A DNA stretch of 64,000 nucleotides from Mucilaginibacter_A sp964236465 (GCA_964236465.1 CAXSBZ010000002.1:105458-169457); one strand, 5' to 3'. Numbered from the stretch's first letter, positions 8,606 to 17,603 are shown. The notes: generated by a model not told the origin, from the letters alone. Translations and numbers: made by a program.

Positions 8606-10519
8606 TTATTTAGTTAATGCACCTTCCTTAATTTCTTCCACAACAGCCGGATCAAGCAAAGTAGAAGTATCACCTAAATTAGATGTTTCACCTTCCGCAA
8701 TTTTTCTTAAAATCCTTCGCATAATTTTGCCGGAACGCGTTTTTGGTAAACCAGTTACAAACTGAATTTTATCAGGTTTGGCAATCGGGCCGATGATGCG
8801 CGAAACCGTCATGGTGATATCTTTTCGGGTAAGTTCCTGATCGCCGTGCATATTCGGGCAAACCACAAAAGCGTAAACGCCCTGTCCTTTAATATCGTGC
8901 GGATAACCAACCACCGCAGATTCTACTACATCCGAGTGCATGTTAATGGCGTTTTCAACCTCCGCAGTACCGATGCGGTGGCCGGAAACGTTTAGCACAT
9001 CATCCACCCGGCCGGTGATTTTGTAATAACCATTTGCATCACGCAGGCAGCCATCGCCGGTAAAATACAAATTTGGATAAGTGGCAAAATAAGTGGTCCG
9101 GCAACGTTCATTATCGCCGTAAGTAGTGCGCAGCATTCCTGGCCACGGAAATTTGATGCACAAGTTTCCGCTGACACCGTTCCCTTCAATTTCTTTTCCG
9201 TTTTCATCCACCAAAATTGGCTGTACGCCTGGAAGTGGCAGCGTAGCGTAACCTGGTTTGGTGGGCGTAACGCCTGCAATAGGTGAAATCATCAGTCCGC
9301 CGGTTTCTGTTTGCCACCAGGTATCTACAATCGGACAACGATTTTTACCAATGTGATTGTCAAACCAATGCCAGGCTTCTTCATTGATCGGCTCTCCAAC
9401 CGAACCTAATTTTTTAAGAGAACTTAGATCATGGTTCTCCACATTCTCTAAACCAAAACTCATTAACGAGCGAATGGCTGTTGGTGCAGTGTATAAAATA
9501 TTGACTTTATACTTATCTACAATATCCCAAAACCTACCGCAATCCGGCCAGGTTGGGATACCTTCAAACATCAGCGCAGTTGCACCTTGAGAAAGCGGGC
9601 CATAAACAATGTATGAGTGGCCGGTGATCCAGCCGATATCAGCGGTACAAAAATGCACTTCGCCGGTTTGGTACTGGAAAACATTGGCAAAAGTATAACC
9701 GGTATAAACCATGTAGCCGCCGCAAGTGTGCACCACGCCTTTTGGTTTGCCGGTTGAGCCGGAAGTGTACAAGATAAAAAGCATGTCTTCCGCATCCATT
9801 TCTACGGCCGGAAAATCAGCTTGTCCGCTGGTTTCCACTTTTCGGATTTCATCTTCCCACCAAACATCGCGGCCTTTCAGCATCGAAACTGGCGTGCGGC
9901 TTCGGGTTAATACAATTACTTTTTTAACCGATTTGCATTGAACGAGGGCATCATCGATGACAGATTTCATCGGTGTTTCTTTATTTCCTCGGAAACCACC
10001 ATCCGAAGTAATAACCAACGAACACTCGGCATCGTTAATTCTGTCTGCAATTGATTGTGCCGAAAATCCACCAAAAACAACCGAATGGATTGCGCCGATC
10101 CGTGCACAAGCCAAAACGGCAATGGCCAGCTCAGGCACCATCGGCATGTAAATACAAATCCGGTCACCTTTTTTAGCACCATTATTTTGGAGTGCATGTG
10201 CAAACTGACAAACCTTCTGATGCAACTGTTTATAAGTAATTGTGCGATGATGTTCTTCCGGATCGTTTGGTTCCCAGATGATTGCCGGCTGATCTCCCAA
10301 AGTTTCCAGATGCCGGTCCAGGCAGTTTTCTGTAATATTTAGTTTCGCTCCCGAGAACCATTTGATCTTAGGCTCAGTGAAATTCCAGTCAAGAACCTGA
10401 TCCCATTTTTTTCGCCATAAAAAATTATCGGCAATTTCTGCCCAAAACTTTTCTGGTTCGTTGATACTGTATTGATAAACGTTTTGATATTCTTCAAAAG
10501 ATTTTATTTGCAGGTTCAT
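8606..10519 (-). CDS. acs: Acetate--CoA ligase (AMP-forming)
   Basis: 637 residues, full length. Acs activates acetate with ATP through acetyl-AMP to acetyl-CoA in the cytosol. Visible motifs: the phosphate loop YTSGSTGKPKGV near residue 270, the TWWQTETGG segment near 420, YFTGDGCLRDANGYYKITGR with hinge region near 505, and the catalytic lysine in PKTRSGKIMRRILRK near 605, the site usually controlled by acetylation. The next gene on the same strand upstream is a SatP-type acetate transporter 72 bases away, so uptake and activation are likely co-transcribed. Confidence 0.97.
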   Translation of the reverse strand: MNLQIKSFEEYQNVYQYSINEPEKFWAEIADNFLWRKKWDQVLDWNFTEPKIKWFSGAKLNITENCLDRHLETLGDQPAIIWEPNDPEEHHRTITYKQLHQKVCQFAHALQNNGAKKGDRICIYMPMVPELAIAVLACARIGAIHSVVFGGFSAQSIADRINDAECSLVITSDGGFRGNKETPMKSVIDDALVQCKSVKKVIVLTRSRTPVSMLKGRDVWWEDEIRKVETSGQADFPAVEMDAEDMLFILYTSGSTGKPKGVVHTCGGYMVYTGYTFANVFQYQTGEVHFCTADIGWITGHSYIVYGPLSQGATALMFEGIPTWPDCGRFWDIVDKYKVNILYTAPTAIRSLMSFGLENVENHDLSSLKKLGSVGEPINEEAWHWFDNHIGKNRCPIVDTWWQTETGGLMISPIAGVTPTKPGYATLPLPGVQPILVDENGKEIEGNGVSGNLCIKFPWPGMLRTTYGDNERCRTTYFATYPNLYFTGDGCLRDANGYYKITGRVDDVLNVSGHRIGTAEVENAINMHSDVVESAVVGYPHDIKGQGVYAFVVCPNMHGDQELTRKDITMTVSRIIGPIAKPDKIQFVTGLPKTRSGKIMRRILRKIAEGETSNLGDTSTLLDPAVVEEIKEGALTK

Positions 10520-10591
10520 TGGGTTGATTATTGTGCCTTCTCGCTGTAAAACTATAAATTCTGCTTTTGAGTAAGCTGATCTGGTTTATAA

Positions 10592-11182
10592 TTATTTCGT
10601 TACGGTGCCAACAGGCCAGAAGTCCCGGCCGTAAACTTCATTCAGTAAAGTTGCGGCACCGGCATAAATAGCAGAAAACCCACAGACCAATCCTTCATAT
10701 CCGGCCAAATGCGTAATGGATTTATTACTGGTTGCATCGCCGGCAGCAAGCAAAAAGAATAGGATGGTTAAGGTTGCGAAAACAAACTGCAGGGCGCGGT
10801 TGATCCTTAAAGTTCCGATAAACAGCAATCCTGTAAAAATCCCCCACATAGTTAAATATGAGGCCATTGCAGTTTCTGAAGCTGCCGGAATCCAGCCTAA
10901 TTTTGGCATTACAATTAAGCCAACTAAGGTCAGCCAGAAAAAGCCGTAGGAAATAAAGGCTGTCATCCCGAAAGTATTGTTCTTTTTCGATTCCAGGATT
11001 CCGGCAATTACCTGCGCCATTCCGCCATAAAAAATACCCATCGCCAGGATCATGGAATTGATTTCAAAAAAACCGGCGTTGTGTAAGTTAAGCAAAACGG
11101 TAGTCATGCCGAAGCCAAACAAGCCAAGTGGGCCGGGATTGGCAGAAGAATCCCGAAGAACGAGTTCGTTAATTTCTTTCAT
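10592..11182 (-). CDS. GPR1/FUN34/YaaH family acetate transporter
   Basis: 196 residues, six predicted membrane helices. The family signature NPGPLGLFGFGMTTVLLNLH lies at residues 16-35, and a second typical stretch (GIFYGGMAQVIAGILE) follows near 50. Members such as E. coli SatP import acetate and succinate with protons. Its place directly upstream of acs on the same strand supports acetate as substrate. The symbol satP is plausible but not assigned, because the family also contains ammonium-linked members. Confidence 0.88.
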   Translation of the reverse strand: MKEINELVLRDSSANPGPLGLFGFGMTTVLLNLHNAGFFEINSMILAMGIFYGGMAQVIAGILESKKNNTFGMTAFISYGFFWLTLVGLIVMPKLGWIPAASETAMASYLTMWGIFTGLLFIGTLRINRALQFVFATLTILFFLLAAGDATSNKSITHLAGYEGLVCGFSAIYAGAATLLNEVYGRDFWPVGTVTK

Positions 11183-11346
11183 TACAATAAATTTTAGGTT
11201 GATAATTGGTTATTCAATCCGGAAATTGAGCAGGTTAAATTAACGATTTCGTACTTATGGTTGGCATTTGTATCGATAAAATATACAGTTGATTGATGCT
11301 TCTTTTATCGACTAAAAATCCATTAAAACTAATTTCAAAATCTCTA

Positions 11347-11377
11347 TTGGATTTTTTGATTGAAATGCTGATATTTG
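11347..11377 (+). promoter_or_regulatory. Likely Bacteroidota promoter of the rpmB operon
   Basis: TTG at 11347-11349 and GATATTTG at 11370-11377 are 20 bases apart and fit the -33 TTG / -7 TAnnTTTG pattern with one mismatch. The rpmB start codon is at 11420. An exact dispersed 12-mer lies upstream at 11296-11307. Confidence 0.45.
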
Positions 11378-11419
11378 CAAACTCTTTTTGAAGGAGAAGA
11401 AATAACAAAACATTTCATC

Positions 11420-11653
11420 ATGTCTAGAATTTGCGATTTAACCGGTAAAACTTCCATGAATGGATTTAACGTTTCCAACTCAAACGCTAAAACCAAACGT
11501 AAGTTCCACCCGAACCTGAAACTGAAAAAGTTTTTTATCCCGGAAGAAGATAAGTGGATCACGCTAAAAGTTTCCACTTCGGCTATCAGAACTATTAATA
11601 AAAACGGTATTTCCGCTTGTATCAACAAGTTTGTAAAAAAAGGACACATTTAA
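11420..11653 (+). CDS. rpmB: Large-subunit ribosomal protein bL28
   Basis: 77 residues starting MSRICDLTGKTSMNGFNVSN, the standard bL28 opening; the frame continues upstream to 11375, but that leader is not part of bL28. The body is basic (KTKRKFHPNLKLKKFF) and ends with KFVKKGHI. It is the first of three small ribosome-related genes followed by ftsY, a conserved order in this phylum. Confidence 0.96.
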   Translation: MSRICDLTGKTSMNGFNVSNSNAKTKRKFHPNLKLKKFFIPEEDKWITLKVSTSAIRTINKNGISACINKFVKKGHI

Positions 11654-11741
11654 AATAGTTGTTAGTTGCTCGTTATAGCTTGTCTGTTTATTGCAGTTTC
11701 AATTATTAACCATCAACCATTCACTATTAACTTAAAATATC

Positions 11742-11924
11742 ATGGCAAAAAAAGGTAACAGGGTTCAGGTAATTTTAGAATGTACAGAGCACAAAACCAG
11801 TGGAATGCCGGGCATGTCTCGTTACATTACCACTAAAAACAAAAGAAATACAACAGAAAGACTGGAATTAAAAAAATTTAATCCGGTATTGAGAAAAGTA
11901 ACAGTTCATAAAGAAATTAAATAG
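11742..11924 (+). CDS. rpmG: Large-subunit ribosomal protein bL33
   Basis: 60 residues, MAKKGNRVQVILECTEHKTS..., typical of bL33. Only one cysteine remains, so this is the zinc-free type. The 88-base gap from rpmB contains an AT-rich 'TATTAAC' repeat (about 11700-11735) that recurs before the next gene. Confidence 0.95.
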   Translation: MAKKGNRVQVILECTEHKTSGMPGMSRYITTKNKRNTTERLELKKFNPVLRKVTVHKEIK

Positions 11925-12012
11925 GCACTTAGTTCATTGTTAATAGTTGATAGTGGCTGCACGTCGGGTTATCAATAAACTATTAACTAATTATCTATTA
12001 ACTTAAAAAAAC

Positions 12013-12183
12013 ATGGCAAAGAAAGTAGTTGCAACCCTGAAAACCGGAAAAGGTAAAGAATATTCTAAAGTGATTACTATGATCAAATCACCTAAAACTG
12101 GTGCTTATTCTTTCAAAGAAATTATTGCACACAACGATCACGTGAAAGATGCAATTACTGCAGCTAAAGCTGCTAATCAATAA
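12013..12183 (+). CDS. DUF4295 small basic protein (probable ribosomal protein bL38)
   Basis: 56 residues: MAKKVVATLKTGKGKEYSKV..., basic, ending AAKAANQ. It matches the DUF4295 family, which is restricted to Bacteroidota and lies between rpmG and ftsY. From memory, the Flavobacterium johnsoniae ribosome structure named an extra large-subunit protein bL38, and I believe this is that family; the link is recalled, not shown here. The operon position next to bL28 and bL33 supports a ribosomal role. Confidence 0.85.
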   Translation: MAKKVVATLKTGKGKEYSKVITMIKSPKTGAYSFKEIIAHNDHVKDAITAAKAANQ

Positions 12184-12203
12184 CAAGTTCTTTTAAAAAA
12201 TAA

Positions 12204-12239
12204 GAAAGCCGTTCCGATTTTACCGGAAGGGCTTTTTTT
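12204..12239 (+). terminator. Intrinsic terminator after the ribosomal-protein genes
   Basis: AAAGCCGTTCCG, loop ATTTTAC, CGGAAGGGCTTTTTTT: an 11-bp stem with one G-G mismatch followed by a T-run. It lies 20 bases after DUF4295 and before ftsY, so ftsY may partly rely on its own promoter. An exact dispersed 12-mer follows at 12262-12273. Confidence 0.8.
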
Positions 12240-12303
12240 GTTACCACCTAAATTTATGCTGTAAAAGAAGCATTGGCTTTTCAGCTTAATTTCAAAATCA
12301 ATT

Positions 12304-13272
12304 ATGGGCTTATTTGATTTTTTTAAGAAGAAAGAAAATACCGTTGCAGAGCAGCAGGACCTGGACAAAGGTTTGGAGAAAACCAAAGACAGTTTTTTAT
12401 CCAAGATCACCAAAGCTGTTGCCGGAAAATCTATTGTTGATGAAGAAGTGCTGGATGATTTGGAAGAAATTTTGGTTACTTCGGATGTGGGCGTAACCAC
12501 TACTTTAAAAATCATCAAAAGGATTGAAGAGCGTGTGGCACGCGATAAATATCTTGGTACAGCAGAGCTAAATGGAATCCTGAAAGAAGAAATCCAAGCT
12601 TTATTAGCTGAAAATAATAGCAATGACTTCCAGAATTTTGAATACGGCAACCACAAACCTTACGTAATTATGGTAGTAGGCGTTAATGGCGTAGGCAAAA
12701 CAACAACCATTGGCAAGCTGGCTTACAAATTAAAATTAGCAGGCAGCAAGGTAGTTATCGGCGCGGCAGATACTTTTCGTGCGGCGGCAGTTTCACAAAT
12801 TCAGCTTTGGGGCGAGCGGGTTGGTGTTCGGGTTGTGGCACAAGCGATGGGTTCTGACCCGGCTTCTGTGGCTTATGATACCGTAAAATCTGCTGTTGCC
12901 AACGGGGATGACGTGGTGATTATTGATACGGCCGGACGTTTGCACAACAAAGTTGGTTTGATGAACGAGCTGACCAAAATCAAGAATGTGATGCAAAAGG
13001 TTATCCCCAATGCACCACATGAAATACTGTTGGTATTGGATGCTTCCACCGGACAAAATGCGATCGAGCAATGCAAACAATTTACGCAGGCAACGGATGT
13101 AAATGCACTGGCTTTAACAAAATTGGACGGCACAGCAAAAGGCGGCGTAGTGATTGGAATTTCAGATCAGTTTAAAATTCCGGTAAAATATATTGGCGTA
13201 GGCGAAGCACAAGATCAGTTGCAGTTGTTTGATAGGAAAGCGTTTGTGAACAGCTTGTTCAAAAACGATTAG
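12304..13272 (+). CDS. ftsY: Signal recognition particle receptor FtsY
   Basis: 322 residues. FtsY docks ribosome-SRP complexes at the membrane by forming a GTPase heterodimer with Ffh. After an N-terminal acidic/basic segment and the helical N domain, the GTPase motifs are clear: GVNGVGKTTTIGKLA (G1), ADTFRAAA (insertion box), DTAGRLHNK (G3), TKLDGTAKGG (G4) and the closing YIGVGEAQDQLQLF. It has the short A domain usual in Bacteroidota. Confidence 0.97.
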   Translation: MGLFDFFKKKENTVAEQQDLDKGLEKTKDSFLSKITKAVAGKSIVDEEVLDDLEEILVTSDVGVTTTLKIIKRIEERVARDKYLGTAELNGILKEEIQALLAENNSNDFQNFEYGNHKPYVIMVVGVNGVGKTTTIGKLAYKLKLAGSKVVIGAADTFRAAAVSQIQLWGERVGVRVVAQAMGSDPASVAYDTVKSAVANGDDVVIIDTAGRLHNKVGLMNELTKIKNVMQKVIPNAPHEILLVLDASTGQNAIEQCKQFTQATDVNALALTKLDGTAKGGVVIGISDQFKIPVKYIGVGEAQDQLQLFDRKAFVNSLFKND

Positions 13273-13352
13273 TTGTATAATATTTTATTTTAAGATGTTG
13301 CAATAAATTATTGTTAATAATATTTAAGCGTTCGCTCTAATTAAAAAAATCG

Positions 13353-14048
13353 ATGACTCGTTCTTTTCAGATTGTAGAATTTAAGGTTGCAGAAACGGAC
13401 TTCTTTTTAAATAAAATAGAAGAATCAACATATGGATTCCAATTATTTGAAGCAAGAAATTATGTTAGTGCATTTTTGTCCTCATCTAGAAGTATAACTT
13501 TTGCAATACAAGCTTCAATATCTGAGTTGCCAGGTTTTAAAAGTTGGTATGAAAGCCAACAAGAATTTATGCGGCAAAGTAAGTTGGGGAAATACTTTTT
13601 AGAAGCAAGAAATTTTTCACAAAAAGTTGGTTACTATCCCATGTCTAATGGAAAAATCTATCACGATGAAAATGGCAATCGGAGAGTTGAATATGTTTTT
13701 GATAATTATATAAAAGAAATTGCACAATACGTTCCGAAAGAAGATGTTGTGACTGCTTGTAAAAAATATTTGGCTGTGCTTTTAACTGTAGTATTTAACT
13801 GCTACCAAACTTTTGGAACCACAATTGATCCAGAACAATACTTTTCATTTGAAAACATAAAAAAGACAGGTAAAACAATAGAAGATTTTGAAGAAGAATT
13901 AGGCTATCCAAGAGGATGGACAAACATAGAAGGTTTAACAGAGGATGAACGATTAAAAGCAATTAGAAATGAGATTCAATACGATGGAATTGATCATATC
14001 TTAATTAAACACTTAGGCAAAAATAGGTTTGGAGACATTGTTTCTTAA
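13353..14048 (+). CDS. Hypothetical protein of unknown function
   Basis: 231 residues, AT-rich codons, mostly helical prediction with charged surfaces. It starts MTRSFQIVEFKVAETDFF and includes EARNYVSAFLSSSRSITFA and YFLEARNFSQKVGYY. The repeated 'EARN' helices recall HEPN-fold proteins, but the expected RNxxxxH histidine is missing, so I do not call it HEPN. It lies between conserved ftsY and rimO in a stretch free of the dispersed 12-mer, which suggests later insertion. Confidence 0.6.
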   Translation: MTRSFQIVEFKVAETDFFLNKIEESTYGFQLFEARNYVSAFLSSSRSITFAIQASISELPGFKSWYESQQEFMRQSKLGKYFLEARNFSQKVGYYPMSNGKIYHDENGNRRVEYVFDNYIKEIAQYVPKEDVVTACKKYLAVLLTVVFNCYQTFGTTIDPEQYFSFENIKKTGKTIEDFEEELGYPRGWTNIEGLTEDERLKAIRNEIQYDGIDHILIKHLGKNRFGDIVS

Positions 14049-14187
14049 AGCAGGAAATGCAGTTAAGAGCAACAAAAGGTTTTCAAAACTATTTAAACCA
14101 AGATTAAAATTTAAAATAATTGATAAGTTCTATTATTTACTTAACTTATTATAAAAGCTTGAATCTACTTCAGTTTCTACGAATAAA

Positions 14188-14352
14188 ATGAGCCATCAAA
14201 AATATATTATTACAAAATCAGAAAAAGAGGATATAATTATAGCGAAATTAATTCAAGAGAATGACGAGGCAGAAAATCTAAATATAGAAGATGCTATAGT
14301 TTATTATCGATCTTTAACCTCATTAAAAAAAATTGAAAACGAAAATATCTAA
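14188..14352 (+). CDS. Small ORF overlapping the rimO start
   Basis: 54 residues, MSHQKYIITKSEKEDIII..., lysine- and isoleucine-rich, no known family. Its stop (TAA 14350-14352) lies 20 bases inside the TTG-started rimO frame. It may be a genuine small gene coupled to rimO or a chance ORF in AT-rich DNA. Confidence 0.35.
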   Translation: MSHQKYIITKSEKEDIIIAKLIQENDEAENLNIEDAIVYYRSLTSLKKIENENI

Positions 14353-15709
14353 CATAAACATCACAAGGAAACCTAAAGTTAATGTTATCACTTTAGGTTG
14401 TTCTAAAAACATATACGATTCTGAGATTCTGATGGGTCAGCTTCAGGGCAACCATTTTGATGTGATGCATGAGAGCGAAAAAATTGGCCGTAATGATATT
14501 GTCGTCATCAATACTTGTGGTTTTATCGACAATGCCAAGCAGGAATCTATCGATACCATTTTGCAATACAGCGAACTGAAGGAACAAGGCAAAGTTGGAA
14601 AAGTGATTGTAACTGGCTGCCTTTCCGAACGCTACAAACCTGAACTGCAAGCCGAAATACCAAATGTGGATGCTTTTTTTGGCACTAATAATTTGCAGGA
14701 AATCTTGCAAAACATTGGTGCAGATTACAAACACGAACTGCTGGGCGAACGTTTGCTCACGACGCCTTCACACTTTGCTTATTTTAAAATTGCTGAGGGC
14801 TGCAACCGTCCCTGCTCCTTTTGCGCCATTCCGCTGATGCGCGGCAAACACGTTTCTACACCAATGGACGAGCTCGTTTTACAGGCAAAAAAACTGGTTG
14901 CAAAAGGAACAAAAGAACTGATCATGGTTGCACAAGACCTTACTTATTACGGTTTGGACATTTACGGAAAACGCAATTTGGATGAACTTTTAAGAAGGAT
15001 TTCTGATGTGGAAGGCATCGAATGGATTCGTTTGCAATATGCTTATCCTTCCGGTTTCCCAATGGAAATTCTGGATGTGATGAATGAGCGAAGCAATATT
15101 TGCAAGTATTTGGATATGCCACTACAACATATCTCAGACAATATGTTAAAGTCGATGCGCCGCGGAATTACCAAGCAAAAAACAATGGACATCGTAAACC
15201 AAATCCGTGATAAAGTTCCCGGAATTGCTTTACGCACCACTTTGATTACCGGTTATCCGGGTGAAACGCAGCAGGATTTTGAGGAAATGCAGCAATGGGT
15301 GATGGACACCAAGTTTGACCGTTTGGGCTGCTTCACTTATTCGCACGAGGAAAAAACACATGCGCATAATTTGGTGGACGATGTTCCGGAAAACGTAAAA
15401 CAGGAACGCTCCGAAGCAATTATGGAAGTGCAGCAGTTGATCTCGCACGAGAAAAACCATCAGAAAATTGGACAAACATTTAAAGTTTTAATTGACAAAA
15501 TTGAAGACGATTTTTTAGTTGGAAGGACAGAATTTGATTCGCCGGAAGTGGACAACGAAGTTTTGATTGATGCGCACGAACAATATGCAGTTCCGGGAAG
15601 TTTTGTACAGGTAAAAATTGATTCAGCAGAAGATTTTGACCTGTACGGAAAAATCATTCAGCCAAAACCAACAAAAACTTTTGCCGAAGCGTTAGCTTTA
15701 AATTCATGA
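14333..15709 (+). CDS. rimO: Ribosomal protein uS12 methylthiotransferase
   Basis: 458 residues. RimO is a radical-SAM enzyme with two [4Fe-4S] clusters that methylthiolates an aspartate of ribosomal protein uS12. N-terminal MTTase domain: VITLGCSKNIYDSEILMG and NTCGFIDNAKQES, with the cluster cysteines. Radical-SAM motif CNRPCSFCAIP near residue 160. A C-terminal TRAM domain carries GRTEFDSPEVDNEV. The only plausible start is TTG at 14333 (MKTKISN...); no ATG precedes the first conserved motif, and MKTK fits relatives. The stop overlaps the bshC start (ATGA). Confidence 0.93.
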   Translation: MKTKISNINITRKPKVNVITLGCSKNIYDSEILMGQLQGNHFDVMHESEKIGRNDIVVINTCGFIDNAKQESIDTILQYSELKEQGKVGKVIVTGCLSERYKPELQAEIPNVDAFFGTNNLQEILQNIGADYKHELLGERLLTTPSHFAYFKIAEGCNRPCSFCAIPLMRGKHVSTPMDELVLQAKKLVAKGTKELIMVAQDLTYYGLDIYGKRNLDELLRRISDVEGIEWIRLQYAYPSGFPMEILDVMNERSNICKYLDMPLQHISDNMLKSMRRGITKQKTMDIVNQIRDKVPGIALRTTLITGYPGETQQDFEEMQQWVMDTKFDRLGCFTYSHEEKTHAHNLVDDVPENVKQERSEAIMEVQQLISHEKNHQKIGQTFKVLIDKIEDDFLVGRTEFDSPEVDNEVLIDAHEQYAVPGSFVQVKIDSAEDFDLYGKIIQPKPTKTFAEALALNS

Positions 15710-17301
15710 AGGCAACGTACATCAATTATAAATCAACCGGTAGCTTCTCGCCAACCGTTATCAGTTATTTAGAAAACGATCCAGCCTTACAACCTTTTTA
15801 CAGTTACCGGCCGGATTTGGATGGCTTCCGGCAATTGCTTCAACACAAAAAAAACACCTGTAAAAGAAGCATTTTAACGGAAGTATTAAACTCACAATAC
15901 GAAAAACTACCGGTAAAAGAAGTATCGGATTTAACGCGGACAAACTTGGATTTGCTAAATCTGGAAAACACATTTACAGTTACAACCGGCCACCAGCTTA
16001 ATATTTTTACCGGTCCGCTTTATTTTATTTTCAAAATTGTTACGGCAATCAAGCTGTCAAAAGATTTAAAAGCCGAATTTCCTGATAAAAATTTTGTGCC
16101 TGTTTATTGGATGGCTTCGGAAGACCATGATTTTGCCGAGATCAACCATACCCAAATTGCCGGCAAAAAAGTACAATGGAACGAAGAAGTTTTGGGTGCA
16201 ACAGGAAGGATTGCCACGAAAGGAATACGTGAAGCTTTAAATGCTTATAAAGGTGTTTTGGGGATTGAGAATTTTGCAGAAGAATTAGCCGGGTTAGTAG
16301 AAACAGCTTATTCAAAACAGGACAACCTGGCCGATGCGACGTGCTATTTGGTTAACGGCTTGTTCAGTAAATTTGGTTTGGTGATAATTGATGCAGATGA
16401 TGCACATTTAAAACAAGAATTTGCCCTAATTATCGAGCAGGATATTATCCAACAAAACAGTTTTAAAAATATTTCGGCAACCAACAAAAAGCTACAAGAA
16501 CTTGGTGTACATATCCAAGTAAACCCAAGAGAGATTAACTTTTTTTACCTGGTAAAAGAAGTACGCGAACGGATCGTTTTTGAAAACAATCAATACAAAG
16601 TTTTAAATACAGAAATTGCTTTTTTGGAAGAAGAATTGAAAACCGAAATTGCGCAACACCCGGAAAGGTTTAGTCCGAATGTGGTGATGCGGCCATTGTA
16701 TCAGGAAGTAATTTTACCAAATATCGCTTACATCGGTGGCGGCGCAGAAATTGTTTATTGGTTGGAACTGAAAGCTAACTTTGATTTTTACAAAGTTGAT
16801 TTTCCAATTTTAATTCTTCGAAATTCAGGATTGATAGTTAGCAAAAGAGCGGCAGAAAAAGCTGAAAAAATGGGTTTGGTTTTGATTGATTTCTTCCAAG
16901 ATACAACCGTTTTAAAAACAAATTGGATCAAAGCAAATAGCCAAAACCAATTACAATTGAAACAAGAATGGCAGGAACTGAGCGATATTTTCGACCGGAT
17001 GAAATTGCAAAATTCCAACATTGACCCAACTTTAGGGCCTTCCACAGAAGCCATCCAAAAGCGGTTGGAATATGCTGTTTTTAACCTCGAAAAAAAGTTA
17101 GTGAAAGCCGAGAAACGCAACTACGAAACGCGCTTAAACCAGATTGATCAAATCAAAACTGAACTTTTTCCGGGTGGAAGTTTGCAGGAACGGAATGAAA
17201 ACTTTGGTTTGTTTTATGTGAAACATGGATCAAAATTCATTGAACAATTGGTGGAAAATTTTAAACCTTTGGATTTTAAGTTTACGATTTTAACAGAGTA
17301 A
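15706..17301 (+). CDS. bshC: Bacillithiol biosynthesis cysteine-adding enzyme BshC
   Basis: 531 residues. BshC joins cysteine to glucosaminyl-malate, the last step to bacillithiol, the low-molecular-weight thiol of many Bacteroidota and Firmicutes. Family features include VTTGHQLNIFTGPLYFIFKI near residue 90, PVYWMASEDHDFAEIN near 125, PNIAYIGGGAEIVYWLELK near 335 and a C-terminal coiled-coil segment before SLQERNENFGLF. Its start overlaps the rimO stop. Two exact dispersed 12-mers (15861-15872, 15914-15925) and one near-copy (16553-16564) lie in frame, coding KRSI and VKEV. Confidence 0.93.
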   Translation: MKATYINYKSTGSFSPTVISYLENDPALQPFYSYRPDLDGFRQLLQHKKNTCKRSILTEVLNSQYEKLPVKEVSDLTRTNLDLLNLENTFTVTTGHQLNIFTGPLYFIFKIVTAIKLSKDLKAEFPDKNFVPVYWMASEDHDFAEINHTQIAGKKVQWNEEVLGATGRIATKGIREALNAYKGVLGIENFAEELAGLVETAYSKQDNLADATCYLVNGLFSKFGLVIIDADDAHLKQEFALIIEQDIIQQNSFKNISATNKKLQELGVHIQVNPREINFFYLVKEVRERIVFENNQYKVLNTEIAFLEEELKTEIAQHPERFSPNVVMRPLYQEVILPNIAYIGGGAEIVYWLELKANFDFYKVDFPILILRNSGLIVSKRAAEKAEKMGLVLIDFFQDTTVLKTNWIKANSQNQLQLKQEWQELSDIFDRMKLQNSNIDPTLGPSTEAIQKRLEYAVFNLEKKLVKAEKRNYETRLNQIDQIKTELFPGGSLQERNENFGLFYVKHGSKFIEQLVENFKPLDFKFTILTE

Positions 17302-17304
17302 GCT

Positions 17305-17580
17305 TTTGCTATTTCGACCCGTTGTCATTTCGACCCAAAGGGAAAAATCTTATTCAAACTTTAACGCTTTGATGAAGATCCCTCCTACTGTCGGGATGAC
17401 AAAATACAAGTGTTCGAAAGAACGGATTTGTCATGCTGAACTTGTTTCAGCATCTCACCAGAAAGGTTGAAACCGAGTTACATTTGCTATATTTCTAATG
17501 GGATGCCGAAACAAGTTCGGCATGACAAAACAAATAGAAGTCTTTCGAACACTCGTAATGACAAAACTAAAATTAACAAA
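17305..17580. repeat. Cluster of Bacteroidota-type intergenic repeats
   Basis: The gene-free stretch holds three repeat types: GTCATTTCGACCCAAAGGGA (17323 region) ending near a CGGGATGACA arm (17394); TGCTGAACTTGTTTCAGCA (17433-17451), a palindrome; and GATGCCGAAACAAGTTCGGCAT (17502-17523), its inverted relative. The same motifs recur at 38104-38325 and 45318-45438. No gene is seen. Confidence 0.7.
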
Positions 17581-17603
17581 GCGCAGCACATAACTCCAAT
17601 TTT

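Noticed and set aside
12130..12150. CACGTG-centred sequence as a parS site
   Set aside because: It is in the DUF4295 coding sequence, and the flanks do not match a 16-bp parS palindrome. I found no convincing parS in the window although parAB is present.
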